Shown piece after piece: positions 22,872 to 24,564 of a stretch of 24,564 nucleotides of DNA; within the stretch, counting starts at the first letter, position 1, and each line of letters begins with the position of its first letter. The DNA is from JBOGWP01 sp050693875 (lineage in GTDB: Bacteria; Actinomycetota; CADDZG01; JAHWKV01; JBOGWP01), in the NCBI GenBank assembly GCA_050693875.1, contig JBOGWP010000016.1:1-24564 (forward strand), given 5' to 3'. The notes beneath the pieces were generated by a model, which saw only the letters and a program-made list of their open reading frames with translations, had not been told where the DNA came from and searched no databases. The translations under genes were made by a program, and so were the position numbers.

Positions 22872-24128
22872 ATGCAAGCACAAACAACCGGTCGGGAGGC
22901 TTCCTTTCGGCGTCCCGTCACGACCGCGCTCATCCTCCTGATCGGGCTCTCGGCATGCTCCCGCGCCCCCCGGACGACCTCCCCACACCGCAGTCCGACC
23001 CCGAGCACAACGGCGGCTGGCTCCCCTCCGCCGCCGGCGCCCTCACCGTCCCCATCGCCTTCTCCTCGCGGTGAGGTGCGAGCCCGCTTCGAAGAGGTCG
23101 GCCGGTTCAGCCAGCCGGTGCACGTGAGCGCGCCACCCGGCGACCCCAGGCTGTTCGTCGTCGAGAAGGGGGGACGCATCCAAGTGCTCGCCCCGGATGG
23201 ACGGCGCACCCTGTTCCTCGACATCTCCGATCAGGTCACGACGGGCTACGAGCAGGGGCTGCTCTCGATGGCGTTCGCGCCCGACTATGCCGCCACCGGC
23301 CTCTTCTACGTCGACTACACCGACCGATCCGGCGACACGCGTGTCGTCGAGTACCGGGCGCGGCGCGACGACGTCAACCGGGCGGACGAGTCGACCCGCC
23401 GGGAGCTGCTCTTCGTCGACCAGCCCTTCCCCAACCACAACGGGGGATTGCTGCTGTTCGACCGCTCGGGCATGCTGCTGATCGGCCTCGGCGACGGCGG
23501 GTCCGGAGGGGACCCCGGCAACCGGGCGCAGGACCTCGGCGAGCTTCTCGGGAAGCTGCTCCGCATCGACCCGCGTCGCCCATCGCAGGGGAGGCCCTAC
23601 GGAATCCCCGGCGACAACCCCTTCGTCTCTCTCCAGGGGGCGCGCCCCGAGGTCTGGGCGTACGGCCTTCGCAACCCCTGGCGGTTCTCGTTCGATGCCA
23701 GCGGCGATCTCTACGTGGGGGACGTCGGACAGAACCGCTTCGAAGAGCTCGACGTCGTCGCGGCGCGGGATGCGCCCGGCGCCAACTACGGCTGGCGAGC
23801 CTTTGAGGGCGACATCCCCTTCAGCGGCGAGCGCTTGGACGAGCGGAGGCTCGTACGTCCCGTCCTCACCTATCCGCTCAGCGGCGGAGCCTGCTCGATC
23901 GTCGCGGGCGGCGTGTACCGGGGTAAGGTCGCGTCCCTGCGGGGGCTCTTCCTCTTCGCTGACTTCTGCATCGGCCAGGTCCGGGCAATCCAGGTGTCGG
24001 GGGGGAGGGTGGTGGCGGAGCACTCCCCCGGCCTGCAGGCCCCGCAACTCGCCTCCTTCGGCGAGGACGCCGGGGGCGAGATGTACGTCGCGTCGCTGTC
24101 CGGGGCCGTGCTTCGGATTGTGGGATAG
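22872..24128 (+). CDS. PQQ-dependent sugar dehydrogenase-like lipoprotein (GDH-B/Hhip fold)
   Basis: A secreted six-bladed beta-propeller of the soluble glucose/sorbosone dehydrogenase family. From ATG 22872 it has 418 residues. RRP and a hydrophobic segment lead to the lipobox LSAC with Cys29, so it should be lipid-anchored on the outer face of the membrane. A Pro/Ser/Thr-rich linker of about 40 residues follows. The catalytic-type motif is FPNHNGG with His189, followed by LLIGLGDGGSGGDPGNRAQD, LLGKLLRIDP, VWAYGLRNPWRFSFD and DVGQNRFEELDVV, all family hallmarks. Sugar and cofactor are not established; many such proteins lack proven PQQ activity. An upstream ATG at 22815 is in frame but would place a polar stretch before the signal peptide. 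No good ribosome site is seen at either start. Confidence 0.85.
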   Translation: MQAQTTGREASFRRPVTTALILLIGLSACSRAPRTTSPHRSPTPSTTAAGSPPPPAPSPSPSPSPRGEVRARFEEVGRFSQPVHVSAPPGDPRLFVVEKGGRIQVLAPDGRRTLFLDISDQVTTGYEQGLLSMAFAPDYAATGLFYVDYTDRSGDTRVVEYRARRDDVNRADESTRRELLFVDQPFPNHNGGLLLFDRSGMLLIGLGDGGSGGDPGNRAQDLGELLGKLLRIDPRRPSQGRPYGIPGDNPFVSLQGARPEVWAYGLRNPWRFSFDASGDLYVGDVGQNRFEELDVVAARDAPGANYGWRAFEGDIPFSGERLDERRLVRPVLTYPLSGGACSIVAGGVYRGKVASLRGLFLFADFCIGQVRAIQVSGGRVVAEHSPGLQAPQLASFGEDAGGEMYVASLSGAVLRIVG

Positions 24129-24166
24129 CCCCTCCACCGATCCCTTCGCCGTTCCCCGGCCGTATC

Positions 24167-24564
24167 TCAGGGCGGTGACCGTTCCCAGTCGGTCGGCGGC
24201 ACCCGCGGCGGCTCCCACACCCACGCCCCCGGCCCGCCGCTCAGCCTCCAGCCCCCGAAGGTCTTCTGCCGGTGATGCGCCGGCACCGCGTTGAAGACGC
24301 GGTCCATCTCGCCGCCGACCTTGAACAGCGGTTGCGGCTGTACTCGACCTGGTAGATCGAGTAGCTTCCCAAAGCGGGTCGGCCCTCCCCGGCACCGCGG
24401 GATCACGTGGTCGATCTCGAGCCTGCGCCGGTTGGGACAGCCGGGAATCACGCAGGTGGGGTCGCGCTCCTCCAGGGCTCGCCTCAGCGCGGCGGGGATG
24501 GTCCGGCCCGCCGTGGCGACCGCCCGGATGTCCGCCCCCTCGGTCACGAGCACCGAGAGGAAGG
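24167..24564 (-). CDS. HNH endonuclease, 13E12/DUF222-type, 5' end outside the window
   Basis: The C-terminal 132 residues of an HNH protein whose gene enters from the right edge with no start needed inside. The approach segment GRTIPAALRRALEERDPTC and the zinc-type CVIPGCPNRRRLEIDHVIPR match the actinobacterial 13E12 repeat family (DUF222 plus HNH). HHRQKTFGGWRLSGGPGAW is the usual end. Between GGPT and HHRQKT there are 33 residues where the family usually has about 11, and the expected Asn and Cys are absent (FGKLLDLPGRV). The domain may therefore be inactive or unusually built. Its 3' end faces the dehydrogenase gene 38 bp away. Such genes are often multicopy and may be mobile; no repeat is visible to show that here. 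Confidence 0.75.
   Translation of the reverse strand, partial: FLSVLVTEGADIRAVATAGRTIPAALRRALEERDPTCVIPGCPNRRRLEIDHVIPRCRGGPTRFGKLLDLPGRVQPQPLFKVGGEMDRVFNAVPAHHRQKTFGGWRLSGGPGAWVWEPPRVPPTDWERSPP

Overview
The window is GC-rich chromosomal DNA from an actinobacterium, probably an uncultured or deep-branching one. The evidence is the high GC, frequent GTG/TTG starts with AAGGAGG-type ribosome sites, a RamB/ScfR-type regulator, homodimeric AceE, an Eis-like acetyltransferase, a CadI/ArsI-type dioxygenase, an HNH protein of the 13E12 kind, and small STAS/HATPase regulators. I cannot place it to family. I see no rRNA, tRNA, CRISPR array, transposase or phage gene.

Layout. 1-1.4 kb: a seven-helix membrane protein and a lone arsI/cadI-like gene with an ATCGAT-rich control region. 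1.4-5.9 kb: a glyoxylate-shunt module, in which a RamB/ScfR-like regulator diverges from malate synthase (aceB) and isocitrate lyase (aceA). 5.9-17.9 kb: ten minus-strand genes that look like one operon of about 12 kb. In transcription order they are phasin, phaE, phaC, aceE (pyruvate dehydrogenase E1), a short pyruvate kinase, thiolase, a fused double 3-hydroxyacyl-CoA dehydrogenase, a MaoC-type hydratase, a SnoaL-like protein and a patatin-like lipase (frameshifted). 17.9-18.9 kb: a 976-bp gene-free control region. 18.9-21.5 kb: a DUF2461 protein, a repeat- and hairpin-rich gap, a small conserved protein and an Eis-like GNAT. 21.5-22.8 kb: two STAS proteins and a frameshifted RsbW-type ATPase. 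22.9-24.6 kb: a lipoprotein sugar dehydrogenase of the PQQ/GDH-B fold, and the end of an HNH endonuclease gene that runs off the window.

How the genes work together. The large operon carries enzymes acting from phosphoenolpyruvate through pyruvate, acetyl-CoA, acetoacetyl-CoA and 3-hydroxybutyryl-CoA to polyhydroxyalkanoate (PHA), plus granule proteins. It has no phaB reductase; the fused dehydrogenase and the MaoC hydratase suggest a route by the (S)-3-hydroxyacyl-CoA and crotonyl-CoA. It faces the aceBA glyoxylate genes tail to tail, so the window holds both storage and anaplerotic fates of acetyl-CoA. A 15-bp element, TTnACA-N3-TGTAAA, occurs just upstream of aceB and again in the control region upstream of the PHA operon, hinting at shared regulation. 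The most noteworthy items are the operon's inclusion of pyk and aceE, that shared element, a phasin built from an internal duplication, and two frameshifted genes.
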